Part shown: positions 1-8,000 of the stretch, piece after piece
How the letters are laid out: each line of letters opens with the position of its first letter
Position numbering within the stretch: position 1 is the first letter of the stretch
Source of the DNA: JAJUFS01 sp964599565
GTDB lineage: Bacteria > Pseudomonadota > Gammaproteobacteria > Natronospirales > JAJUFS01
Length of the DNA: 25,287 nt
Direction: 5' to 3'
Assembly: GCA_964599565.1 (NCBI GenBank)
Contig: CAZRFE010000035.1
Location: 1 to 25,287, forward strand
Notes under the pieces: model-generated
The model's database searches: none
The model's input: the letters and a program-made list of their open reading frames with translations, nothing else
What the model was told of the DNA's origin: nothing
Translations under genes and position numbers: made by a program

Positions 1-1087
1 GCTGGATGAAATGCGCGCCCTTCAGCGCGGATTCGGAAAAGAGAATGCCGTTGTTCGCGATGATGCCGACAGGGTAGCCGTCGATGCGCGCGAAACCGCA
101 GACCAGTGTCTTGCCGTACAGCGGCTTGAACTCGTGGAATTCGGAATCATCGACAATGCGCGCGATGATTTCGCGGATGTCGTAGGGATAGCGCGTGTCC
201 TGCGGCACGACGCCGTAGATTTCCTCGATGGCGTATTTCGGTGCGCGCGGCTCGATGCGCTCGACGGGCAGCGCGGCGCGCGCGACATGCAGGTTCGCGA
301 CGATGTCGCGCGCGATCGCGAGCGCATGCTGGTCGTTGTCTGCAAGATGATCCGCAACGCCCGATGTGCGCGTGTGCACATCGCCGCCGCCGAGCGATTC
401 CGCGTCGACTTCCTCGCCGGTGGCCGCCTTCACGAGCGGCGGACCGCCGAGAAAGATCGTGCCCTGGTTCTTCACGATGATCGTTTCATCCGACATCGCG
501 GGCACGTATGCGCCGCCGGCGGTGCATGAACCCATCACGACCGCAATCTGCGGAATGCCGCGCGCGGAAAGCTGCGCCTGGTTGTAGAAGATGCGCCCGA
601 AATGCTCGCGGTCGGGAAACACTTCGTCCTGCAATGGCAGGAAGGCGCCGCCGGAGTCGACGAGATACACGCACGGCAGGCGATTCTCGAGCGCGACTTC
701 CTGCGCGCGCAGATGTTTTTTGACAGTGATCGGGTAATACGTGCCGCCTTTCACCGTCGCGTCGTTCGCGACGATCACGCATTCACGCCCCGAGATGCGG
801 CCGATGCCGGTGATCACGCCCCCAGCCGGTGCGTCGTCGCCGTACATGCCGAATGCCGCGAGCGGGGAGAGTTCGAGAAACGGGCTGCCGTCATCGAGCA
901 GCGCTTCGATGCGTTCTCGCGGAAGCAGCTTGCCGCGGCCCACGTGTTTTTCGCGCGCCTGCGCCGATCCGCCGAGCGCCGCCTGCGCAACCTTTGCGCG
1001 CAGGTCCGCGACGACGTCCTGCATGTGTATCGCATTCGCCTTGAACTCGGCGGACTTCGGATCGATGGCTGTCTTGATGGCGCTCAT
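1..1087 (-). CDS. mccB: Methylcrotonyl-CoA carboxylase carboxyltransferase (beta) subunit, 3' end beyond window
   Basis: About 362 N-terminal codons are visible; the C-terminus lies beyond the left edge. The product is the carboxyltransferase half of 3-methylcrotonyl-CoA carboxylase, which moves CO2 from biotin to methylcrotonyl-CoA in leucine breakdown (LiuB in Pseudomonas). Visible family signatures are an N-terminal LLDDGSPFLELS block, VDSGGAFLPLQDEVFPDREH, and MGSCTAGGAYVPAMSDE followed by GTIFLGGPPLVKAATGEEV. The last blocks are typical of the MCC beta subunit rather than propionyl-CoA carboxylase. The ATG at 1087 is preceded by GAGAGGA with six bases of spacing. It follows the thiolase gene by 109 bases that contain a terminator-like hairpin, so it may be only partly co-transcribed. 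Assignment to the biotin-dependent carboxyltransferase family is secure; the methylcrotonyl substrate is strongly supported by the neighbouring isovaleryl-CoA dehydrogenase. Confidence 0.93.
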   Translation of the reverse strand, partial: MSAIKTAIDPKSAEFKANAIHMQDVVADLRAKVAQAALGGSAQAREKHVGRGKLLPRERIEALLDDGSPFLELSPLAAFGMYGDDAPAGGVITGIGRISGRECVIVANDATVKGGTYYPITVKKHLRAQEVALENRLPCVYLVDSGGAFLPLQDEVFPDREHFGRIFYNQAQLSARGIPQIAVVMGSCTAGGAYVPAMSDETIIVKNQGTIFLGGPPLVKAATGEEVDAESLGGGDVHTRTSGVADHLADNDQHALAIARDIVANLHVARAALPVERIEPRAPKYAIEEIYGVVPQDTRYPYDIREIIARIVDDSEFHEFKPLYGKTLVCGFARIDGYPVGIIANNGILFSESALKGAHFIQ

Positions 1088-1134
1088 GCGCGCGTCCTCT
1101 CTTGTCGTCTTTCCAGTCTAGCGGCTGAAAGCGA

Positions 1135-1177
1135 AAACGCCGGACAGGGCTGCGATGACAGTCCTGGTCCGGCGTTT
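1135..1177 (-). terminator. Terminator-like hairpin between thiolase and mccB
   Basis: An 11-bp perfect stem pairs positions 1135-1145 with 1167-1177, with a loop of about 20 nt that holds a further 3-bp helix. On the minus strand the stem is followed by TTTTCGCTTTC, a broken T-tract. It lies 20 bases after the thiolase stop. The T-tract is imperfect and the loop is long, so partial termination or mRNA end protection is as likely as full termination. Confidence 0.55.
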
Positions 1178-1196
1178 CGGCTGCAGGCGGGCTCGC

Positions 1197-2378
1197 TTAC
1201 AGCATTTCAACGGCGATGGCGGTCGCTTCGCCGCCGCCGATGCACAGCGACGCAATGCCACGCTTCAGCTTCCGGGCTTTCAAGGCATGCAGCAGCGTCA
1301 CGATCAGGCGTGCGCCGGACGCACCGATCGGATGGCCAAGCGCGCACGCACCGCCGTTCACGTTCACTTTCTCGTGCGGCAGGTTGTGTTCCTTCATCGC
1401 CGCCATCGCAACGACGGCAAAGGCTTCGTTGATCTCGTAGAGATCGACGTCTTCGGCCTTCCAGCCGATACGCGTCAAGACGTTCGCGATCGCACCGACC
1501 GGAGCCGTCGTGAACCATTCCGGCTCCTGCGCGTGGCCGGCGTGACCGACGATCTTCGCCAGCGGTTTCAGGCCGCGTTTCTTCGCTTCGCTTTCGCGCA
1601 TCAGCACGAGTGCGGCGGCGCCATCGGAAATGGACGAGGAAGAGGCGGCGGTGACCGTGCCTTCCTTCGAGAATGCGGCGCGCAGCGTCGGAATCTTCTC
1701 GATGTTGCAGCGGCCCGGCTCCTCGTCTTCGGCAACGACGGTTTCACCCTTGCGGTGCTTCACGGTGACGGGAACGATCTCTTCGGCAAAGCGGCCGTCG
1801 GCGAGTGCCGCCTGCGAGCGCTTCACGGATTCGATGGAGAAGTTGTCCTGGTCTTCGCGCGTGAAGCTGTACTTTGTTGCGCACTGGTCGCCGAACGCAC
1901 CCATCATCTGCTTGTCGTACGGGTTCTGCAGGCCGTCGAAGAACATGTGATCGAGCACGGTGCCGTGGCCCATGCGCATGCCGCCGCGTGCGTTCGGAAG
2001 GAGATACGGTGCGTTCGTCATGGATTCCATGCCGCCGGCGACGATGATGTCCGCGGATCCCGCAGTGATCAGATCGGCGCCCATCATCACCGTCTTCATG
2101 CCCGAGCCGCAGACCTTGTTCACCGTCACGCAGCCGACGGATTTCGGCAGGCCCGCGCCAAGCGCGGCCTGGCGCGCCGGCGCCTGGCCAAGGCCGGCCG
2201 GCAGCACGCAACCCATGAAGACTTCGTTCACGTCCGTGCCCTGGATGCCGGCAGCGTCGACCGCGGCCTTGATCGCAGCAGCGCCGAGCTCGGGTGCGGA
2301 CGCGCCGGCGAGAGCGCCCTGGAATGCGCCTATTGGTGTCCGCCTGGCGGAAACGATGACGATGGGATCATTGCTCAT
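1197..2378 (-). CDS. Acetyl-CoA C-acyltransferase (thiolase II type)
   Basis: This 393-residue protein has the standard length of a biosynthetic/degradative thiolase. It condenses or cleaves acetoacetyl-CoA and acetyl-CoA, with thiol acyl transfer in the cytoplasm. The nucleophile Cys90 sits in VNKVCGSGMK, NEAF is at 317-320, the catalytic His349 is in GGACALGHPIGASGAR, and the acid/base Cys379 is in SLCIGGGEA. The usual GNAS loop reads ASSS (245-248): the Asn is Ser246, while the active-site Ser (248) is kept. The ATG at 2378 has AGGAG seven bases upstream. The gene starts 37 bases after the isovaleryl-CoA dehydrogenase stop, so the two are almost surely one transcript. In this context it would split the acetoacetyl-CoA that arises at the end of leucine catabolism; other short 3-ketoacyl-CoAs are possible. 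Confidence 0.93.
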   Translation of the reverse strand: MSNDPIVIVSARRTPIGAFQGALAGASAPELGAAAIKAAVDAAGIQGTDVNEVFMGCVLPAGLGQAPARQAALGAGLPKSVGCVTVNKVCGSGMKTVMMGADLITAGSADIIVAGGMESMTNAPYLLPNARGGMRMGHGTVLDHMFFDGLQNPYDKQMMGAFGDQCATKYSFTREDQDNFSIESVKRSQAALADGRFAEEIVPVTVKHRKGETVVAEDEEPGRCNIEKIPTLRAAFSKEGTVTAASSSSISDGAAALVLMRESEAKKRGLKPLAKIVGHAGHAQEPEWFTTAPVGAIANVLTRIGWKAEDVDLYEINEAFAVVAMAAMKEHNLPHEKVNVNGGACALGHPIGASGARLIVTLLHALKARKLKRGIASLCIGGGEATAIAVEML

Positions 2379-2415
2379 TCAGGACTCCTGGAAATCATTC
2401 CGTTTGTTGCGTCGT

Positions 2416-3585
2416 TCATTCACCGGCCGTCGCGTTGAACAGCTCGCGGCCGATCAGCATGCGGCGGATCTCGTTCGTGCCCGCGCCGATGTCGTAAAGC
2501 TTTGCATCGCGCAGCAGCCGTCCGGCGGGATACTCATTTATATAGCCGTTGCCGCCGAGCGACTGGATGGTTTCAAGTGCGACCTGGACGGCGTTCTCGG
2601 AGGCGAGCAGAAGGCTCGCGGCGGCGTCCATGCGCACCGGCTCGCCGCGGTCGAACTGTTCCGCGATGCGATAGGTGAACGCGCGCGCGCTCTGCAGTTT
2701 CGTGTACATGTCCGCCATCTTCGCCTGCATGAGTTCGAAGCAGCCGATCGGCTGGTCGAACTGCTTGCGCTCGTGCATGTACGGCAGCACGACGTCCATC
2801 GCTGCCTGCATGATGCCGAGCGGGCCGCCCGAGAGCACGAGGCGTTCCGAATCAAGACCGCGCATCAGGATGTAGACCGCGTGGTTGACTTCGCCGAGCA
2901 CGTTCTCATCCGGGATTTCGCAGTCCTCGAACACGAGCTCGCAGGTGTTCGAGCCGCGCATGCCGAGCTTGTCGAGTTTCTGCGCGGTGCGAAAACCCTT
3001 CATGCCCTTTTCGACGAGGAAGGCCGTCATGCACTTCGATCCTGCTTCCTTGCCGGCGGTGCGCATGTAAACAAGGAGTACGTCGGCTTCCGGACCGTTG
3101 GTGATCCACATCTTGCTGCCGTTGGCGATCCAGGCGTCGCCCTTCTTCTCGGCACGGCAGCTCATCGAGCCGACGACATCGGAGCCTGCGCCCGGCTCGG
3201 ACATGGCGAGCGCGCCTTTCCATTCACCGCTGCACAGCTTCGGCAGGTATTTCCGGCGCTGCGCGTCGGTGCCGTTGAGGTAGAGGTTGTTCGTGCAGAG
3301 GTTGGAATGTGCGGCGTAGGACAGGCCGACGGATGCGGACGCTCGCGAAATCTCTTCCATGGCAACCACATGCGCGAGGTAGCCCATGTCGGCGCCACCG
3401 AACTCCGCGGGAATGGTCATGCCGAGCAGGCCCATTTCACCGAGCTTCGGCCAGAGTTCCTGGGGGAACTCGTTCCGCCGGTCGAGTTCCTCTGCGAGTG
3501 GCGCGATCTCGGTTTCCGCGAAGCGGCGAACGGCGTCGCGCAGCATGTCCAGGTCTTCGTTGATGGTATTCCTGATGACGCTCAC
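2416..3585 (-). CDS. ivd: Isovaleryl-CoA dehydrogenase
   Basis: A 389-residue FAD acyl-CoA dehydrogenase that oxidises isovaleryl-CoA to 3-methylcrotonyl-CoA and passes electrons to ETF (LiuA in Pseudomonas). Visible are the FAD-binding AMSEPGAGSDV (127-137) and MWITNGPEADV (159-169) blocks, and the C-terminal QSLGGNGYINEYPAGRLLRD and IGAGTNEIRR motifs. The putative catalytic Glu247 lies in GLDSERLVLSGGPLG, the position used by isovaleryl-CoA dehydrogenases rather than the C-terminal Glu of medium-chain enzymes. The start is a GTG at 3585, chosen because GGGAG lies five bases upstream and the length matches the family. It is the first gene of the ivd-thiolase-mccB unit and appears to have its own promoter after the leucine dehydrogenase terminator. 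Confidence 0.94.
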   Translation of the reverse strand: MSVIRNTINEDLDMLRDAVRRFAETEIAPLAEELDRRNEFPQELWPKLGEMGLLGMTIPAEFGGADMGYLAHVVAMEEISRASASVGLSYAAHSNLCTNNLYLNGTDAQRRKYLPKLCSGEWKGALAMSEPGAGSDVVGSMSCRAEKKGDAWIANGSKMWITNGPEADVLLVYMRTAGKEAGSKCMTAFLVEKGMKGFRTAQKLDKLGMRGSNTCELVFEDCEIPDENVLGEVNHAVYILMRGLDSERLVLSGGPLGIMQAAMDVVLPYMHERKQFDQPIGCFELMQAKMADMYTKLQSARAFTYRIAEQFDRGEPVRMDAAASLLLASENAVQVALETIQSLGGNGYINEYPAGRLLRDAKLYDIGAGTNEIRRMLIGRELFNATAGE

Positions 3586-3601
3586 AACGTCTCCCGCTCA
3601 A

Positions 3602-3650
3602 GTGGCTCTCGCAAGCCACGCATTATATAAGGAGTCCGGGACGGAGTCCG
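3602..3650 (-). promoter_or_regulatory. Candidate ivd promoter with palindrome and direct repeat
   Basis: A perfect minus-strand TATAAT occupies 3627-3622, about 37 bases before the GTG. No good -35 is visible. Instead, two 8-base direct repeats (GGAGTCCG on the plus strand, 3631-3638 and 3643-3650, 12-bp period) cover the -35 zone. A perfect 6-bp inverted repeat (GTGGCT at 3602-3607, AGCCAC at 3614-3619) lies just downstream of the -10, over the expected start site. The layout suggests an activator site plus an operator or 5' hairpin, but binding is inferred only. Confidence 0.5.
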
Positions 3651-3664
3651 ATGCTGGACCCGGG

Positions 3665-3700
3665 AGAAAAACGTTCGCCGCCCGGTCGCCCGGGCGGCGA
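3665..3700 (-). terminator. Rho-independent terminator of leucine dehydrogenase
   Basis: A perfect 10-bp GC-rich stem pairs 3675-3684 with 3691-3700 around a 6-nt loop. On the minus strand it is followed within three bases by TTTTT and then C, T. It starts ten bases after the leucine dehydrogenase stop codon. It separates that gene from the ivd operon. Confidence 0.8.
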
Positions 3701-3709
3701 GAACGGGCG

Positions 3710-4810
3710 CTAGCGACGGCCGCTGTAGCGGTCGTTCATCTGCTTGATGTGCGGCAGCTTGACCTTGCCCATGCGCGCGATGCGCTCTTCGGCCATGCGG
3801 TCGGCGGCCTTGTAGGTCGGGATGCCGTCGCGCTCGGCGACCTTGTAGATGTTCTCGATGATGTCGTACACGCCGCTGACCATGCGGTAGGCCCGCTCCT
3901 GGTCGTAACCCTGCAGCTCGATGTACACGTTCATCAGGCCGCCGGCGTTGATGGCGTAGTCCGGTGCGTAGAGGATGCCCTTCTTCTGCAGCTCATCGCC
4001 GCATTCATCGGTGGCGAGCTGGTTGTTCGCGCTGCCCGCAATGATGTCGCACTTGAACTGCGGAATGGTCTTCTCGTTGACCGTGGCGCCGAGCGCACAG
4101 GGCACGTAGACCTGGGCGTCGGTGGAATAGATGTCGTCGCCCTTGACGGCTTCCGCGCCCATGTCCACGCACTGCTGCACGCGGTCCTGGTTGAGGTCGG
4201 TGACGAACACCTTGGCGCCGGCTTCCGTCAGCGTCTTCACGATGTGGATGCCGACATGGCCGACGCCCTGCACCGCGTAGGTCGCCTTCGACAGGTCGTC
4301 GTGGCCGTACTTTTTCTGCAGCGAAGCCTTGATGCCCTGCACCGTGCCGTACGCCGTGAACGGCGACGGGTCCCCGCTGCCGCCGTGCACCGGGTGCACG
4401 CCCACCACATGGTCGGTTTCCATGTGGATGTAATCCATGATCTCGACGCTGGTGTTCACATCTTCGGCCGTGATGTAGCGGCCGTTGAGGGATTCGATGA
4501 AGCGGCCGAACGCGCGGAAGAAGGCTTCTGCCTCTGTCTTGTCCTTGATCGGATCGCCGATGATGACGGACTTGCCACCGCCGAGGTTCAGGCCGGAAAC
4601 CGCTGCCTTGTAGGTCATGCCGCGGGAGAGGCGCAGCACGTCATTGAGCGCTTCGGCTTCGGACTTGTAGGGCCACATGCGGCAGCCGCCGAGGGCGGGG
4701 CCGAGCACCGTGTTGTGAATGGCGACGATGGCCTTCAGCCCGGTGTCCTTGCTGTGGAAAAAGACGACCTCTTCGTGCCCCACTTTGTCCAGGGTGGCGA
4801 AAAGCTCCAT
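3710..4810 (-). CDS. ldh: Leucine dehydrogenase (Glu/Leu/Phe/Val dehydrogenase family)
   Basis: A 366-residue NAD-dependent amino acid dehydrogenase that deaminates leucine (and valine or isoleucine) to the 2-oxo acid. The N-terminal substrate domain carries Lys68 in GMTYKAAVSGLNLGGGK and Lys80 at its end, at the same numbers as the two essential lysines of Bacillus leucine dehydrogenase. The Rossmann domain has GVGHVG near 182-187. SANNQLA (260-266) and DYAINAGGLMNV are also family marks. The ATG at 4810 has a perfect AGGAGG four bases upstream, and the length fits the family. The reading frame stays open far upstream, but that part lies antisense to the mutase gene and crosses the promoter region, so it is not coding. 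Branched-chain preference over phenylalanine is inferred from the neighbours. Confidence 0.92.
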   Translation of the reverse strand: MELFATLDKVGHEEVVFFHSKDTGLKAIVAIHNTVLGPALGGCRMWPYKSEAEALNDVLRLSRGMTYKAAVSGLNLGGGKSVIIGDPIKDKTEAEAFFRAFGRFIESLNGRYITAEDVNTSVEIMDYIHMETDHVVGVHPVHGGSGDPSPFTAYGTVQGIKASLQKKYGHDDLSKATYAVQGVGHVGIHIVKTLTEAGAKVFVTDLNQDRVQQCVDMGAEAVKGDDIYSTDAQVYVPCALGATVNEKTIPQFKCDIIAGSANNQLATDECGDELQKKGILYAPDYAINAGGLMNVYIELQGYDQERAYRMVSGVYDIIENIYKVAERDGIPTYKAADRMAEERIARMGKVKLPHIKQMNDRYSGRR

Positions 4811-4930
4811 AGATCCTCCTAAACGGATTGGTGTTCGGCCCCCGCGGGCGGTCCGGAAATCGGGCCTTGCGGGGTCTGAGCGCTGTCCGGGCCGTGCATT
4901 CGAAGCTGCCGGGGCGCATTCGGGGGGCGA

Positions 4931-4936
4931 ATTATA
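4931..4936 (-). promoter_or_regulatory. -10 element of leucine dehydrogenase promoter
   Basis: A perfect minus-strand TATAAT (4936-4931) lies in the gap shared with the divergent mutase gene. No strong -35 is present at 16-18 bases upstream, which suggests activator dependence. The implied 5' leader is about 110 nt. No clear conserved riboswitch fold was recognised in it. Confidence 0.5.
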
Positions 4937-5010
4937 GACGTAACGGTCTTTCAGGGCACGGAAATTTGGCACCGTGTCGCGCGCTGCGGCAGGGGCGGGG
5001 ACGCGGGTCG

Positions 5011-5041
5011 GTGACGGGCTTCCGCCAACAGGCGGTATAAT
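5011..5041 (+). promoter_or_regulatory. Promoter of the IcmF-type mutase gene
   Basis: A perfect TATAAT is at 5036-5041, with GTGACG at 5011-5016 as the best -35 candidate (19-bp spacing). It lies about 43 bases before the ATG at 5084. It is back to back with the leucine dehydrogenase promoter, with the two -10 boxes about 100 bp apart. Confidence 0.55.
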
Positions 5042-5083
5042 CGAACGCTTTCTCAATGCATTACGAGCAACCAGGGGTAAATC

Positions 5084-8000
5084 ATGCCTACCGCCGCCAA
5101 GGACATGCAGCAGGAAGCGGGCCGCGCCACCGACCGGCCGCTGCGTTTCATCACCGCTGCATCGCTGTTCGACGGTCACGACGCCGCGATCAACCTGATC
5201 CGCCGCCTGCTGCAACAGCATGGCGCGGAAGTGATCCATCTCGGTCACAACCGCTCGGTGCGCGAGATCGTTCGTGCCGCGCTGCAGGAAGATGCCGATG
5301 CGATCGCCGTCAGTTCCTACCAGGGCGGGCACAACGAGTATTTCGCGTACATGGTGGACATGCTGCGCGAGGAGGGCGCGGAGCACATTCGCGTGATCGT
5401 GGGCGGCGGCGGCACGATCGCACCGCACGAGATCGAGGTGCTGGAGAAGCACGGCGTGGAGAAGATCTACACGCCGCATGACGGCATGGAAATGGGCCTG
5501 AACGGCATGATCGACGACGTGTTTGCACGCGTGCGCGCGTGGACGAAACCGCAGGTCGATGGCGCCGGTGCGCGACCCGGGGACCACCAGGCGATCGGGC
5601 AGACGATTTCGAGACTGGAACTTGCCGAAGAGAGCGACCCTGCGCTCGAGAAGCTGCGCAAGACGTGGCGCGCAACCACGAACAAGCCGCCGGTCGTCGG
5701 CCTGACGGGCACCGGCGGCGCCGGCAAGTCCAGCCTCACCGACGAACTGCTGAATCGCTTCCGCCGGCATTACCCGGATCTGCGCATCGCAGTCCTTGCC
5801 GTGGATCCGACCCGCCGCCGCACCGGCGGCGCGCTGCTCGGCGACCGCATCCGCATGAACTCGCTGGATGACGACGCCATATATATGCGTTCCATTGCTA
5901 CCCGCCGCCAGCACCTGGCGACAAGCGCGGTGCTTGCGGACACCATCCAGTATCTCCGGTGCTGCGGCTTCGGCCTGATCCTGGTCGAGACTGCCGGCAT
6001 TGGCCAGTCCGACACCGAGATCGTCGATCTCGTGGATTTCTCCTGCTACGTGATGACGTCCGATTACGGCGCGGCAAGCCAGCTCGAGAAGATCGACATG
6101 CTGGATTTCGCGGATCTCGTCGTGATCAACAAGTTCGAGAAGCGCGGCGCGAAGGACGCGCTGCGCGACGTGAAGAAACAATGGCGCCGCAACCGGCTGA
6201 AGTTCGATCTGCCCGACGACAAGGTTCCCGTGTACCCGACGATCGCAAGCCAGTTCAACGATCCGGGCGTGAACCGCATGTTCAAGGGACTGATCGATGC
6301 AATGGTCGCGAAGCTCGACCTGTCGAAGGATGCCTGGAAGCTCACCGGCGATTTCGCGGAAGTTGCACTCGAGAAGCACGCGCTGATTCCCGGCAGCCGC
6401 GAGCGCTACCTCGCGGAGATCGCGGAGCAGGGACGCCGGCAGCACGAACGTATCCGCCGGCAGGCGGAGGCGGCGACGCTTGCGCACTCCTGCTACCAGG
6501 CGCTCGTCGCGCTTGAAGATGCATCCTTGCCGGAACCCCTGCAACCCTATGCGGGGAACGCGCTGACGGAAGGCAATGACAATTCCCTGCGCACATTGCG
6601 CCAGCGCTACAACGCAGCACTTGATGAAATATCGGCGGAAGGCATCGCGCTGCTGCGCGAATGGCCGCAGGTCATGGAAGGTGCGCGCAGCGAGCAGTAT
6701 TCCTATCTCGTGCGCGGCAAGGAAATTACCGGCGAAAATTACACCGCGTCGCTGTCGCACCTGCAGATTCCAAAGCTCGGCCTGCCGCGCTACCAGGACT
6801 GGGGCGACATCCTGCGCTGGCGCATGGAGGAAAACCTGCCCGGATACTATCCGTACACCGCTGGCGTCTATCCGTACCGTCGGACGGGAGAAGACCCTGC
6901 GCGCATGTTCGCCGGCGAAGGCACGCCGGAGCGCACGAACCGCCGCTTCCATTACGTTTCGCAAGGGCTTCCGGCGGCGCGCCTTTCAACGGCGTTCGAC
7001 TCCGTCACGCTCTACGGCGAGGATCCGGACCCGCGCCCTGATATCTACGGCCGCATCGGCAACTCGGGCGTGTCGATCGCGTCTGTCGATGACATGAAGA
7101 AGCTTTACTCCGGTTTCGACCTCACGGCGCCGACGACGTCGGTGTCGATGACGATCAATGGTCCGGCGCCGATGATTCTCGCGATGTTCATGAATGCAGC
7201 GATCGATCAGCAGATCGAGAAGCATCTGCGGGAGAGCGGGCAGTGGGAGGCGACGGAGAAGAAGATCCGCGCGATGTACGCGGACGGACTGCAGCCCGGA
7301 TACAACCGCGACCTTCCGGAAGGTCACGATGGCATGGGGCTTGGCCTGCTGGGCGTTTCCGGCGACAAGGTCGTCGATGCGGACACCTACGCGAAGATCA
7401 AGGCGCGCGTGCTTTCCACCGTGCGCGGTACCGTGCAGGCCGACATCCTCAAGGAAGACCAGGCGCAGAACACCTGCATCTTCTCCACGGATTTTGCACT
7501 GCGCATGATGGGCGATGTGCAGCAGTACTTCATCGACAACAATGTCCGAAACTTCTATTCCGTTTCCATCTCCGGCTATCACATCGCGGAAGCCGGCGCG
7601 AACCCGATCTCGCAGCTTGCGTTCACGCTTGCGAACGGCTTCACGCTGCTCGAGTATTATCTTGCGCGCGGCATGAACGTCGATGAGTTTGCGCCGAACT
7701 TCTCGTTCTTCTTCTCGAATGGCATGGATCCGGAATACGCCGTCATCGGCCGCGTGGCGCGCCGCATCTGGGCGCGCGCGCTGCGTGATATCTACGGCGC
7801 CGATTCGCGCGCGCAGATGCTGAAGTATCACATCCAGACGTCTGGCCGTTCGCTGCATGCGCAGGAGATCCAGTTCAACGACATCCGCACGACCTTGCAG
7901 GCGCTGTACGCGCTGTACGACAACTGCAACAGCCTGCACACCAACGCGTATGACGAGGCCATCACGACGCCGACGGAGGAATCCGTGCGGCGCGCGCTTG

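Noticed and set aside
1960..3630. A 556-codon plus-strand open frame opposite thiolase and isovaleryl-CoA dehydrogenase
   Set aside because: It is a shadow of two clear acyl-CoA genes and runs through their intergenic gap with no ribosome-binding site.
4811..6964. A minus-strand frame continuous with leucine dehydrogenase that would make a 1084-residue protein
   Set aside because: The extra 718 codons lie antisense to icmF and across the divergent promoter region; the true start at 4810 has a perfect AGGAGG and gives the family length.
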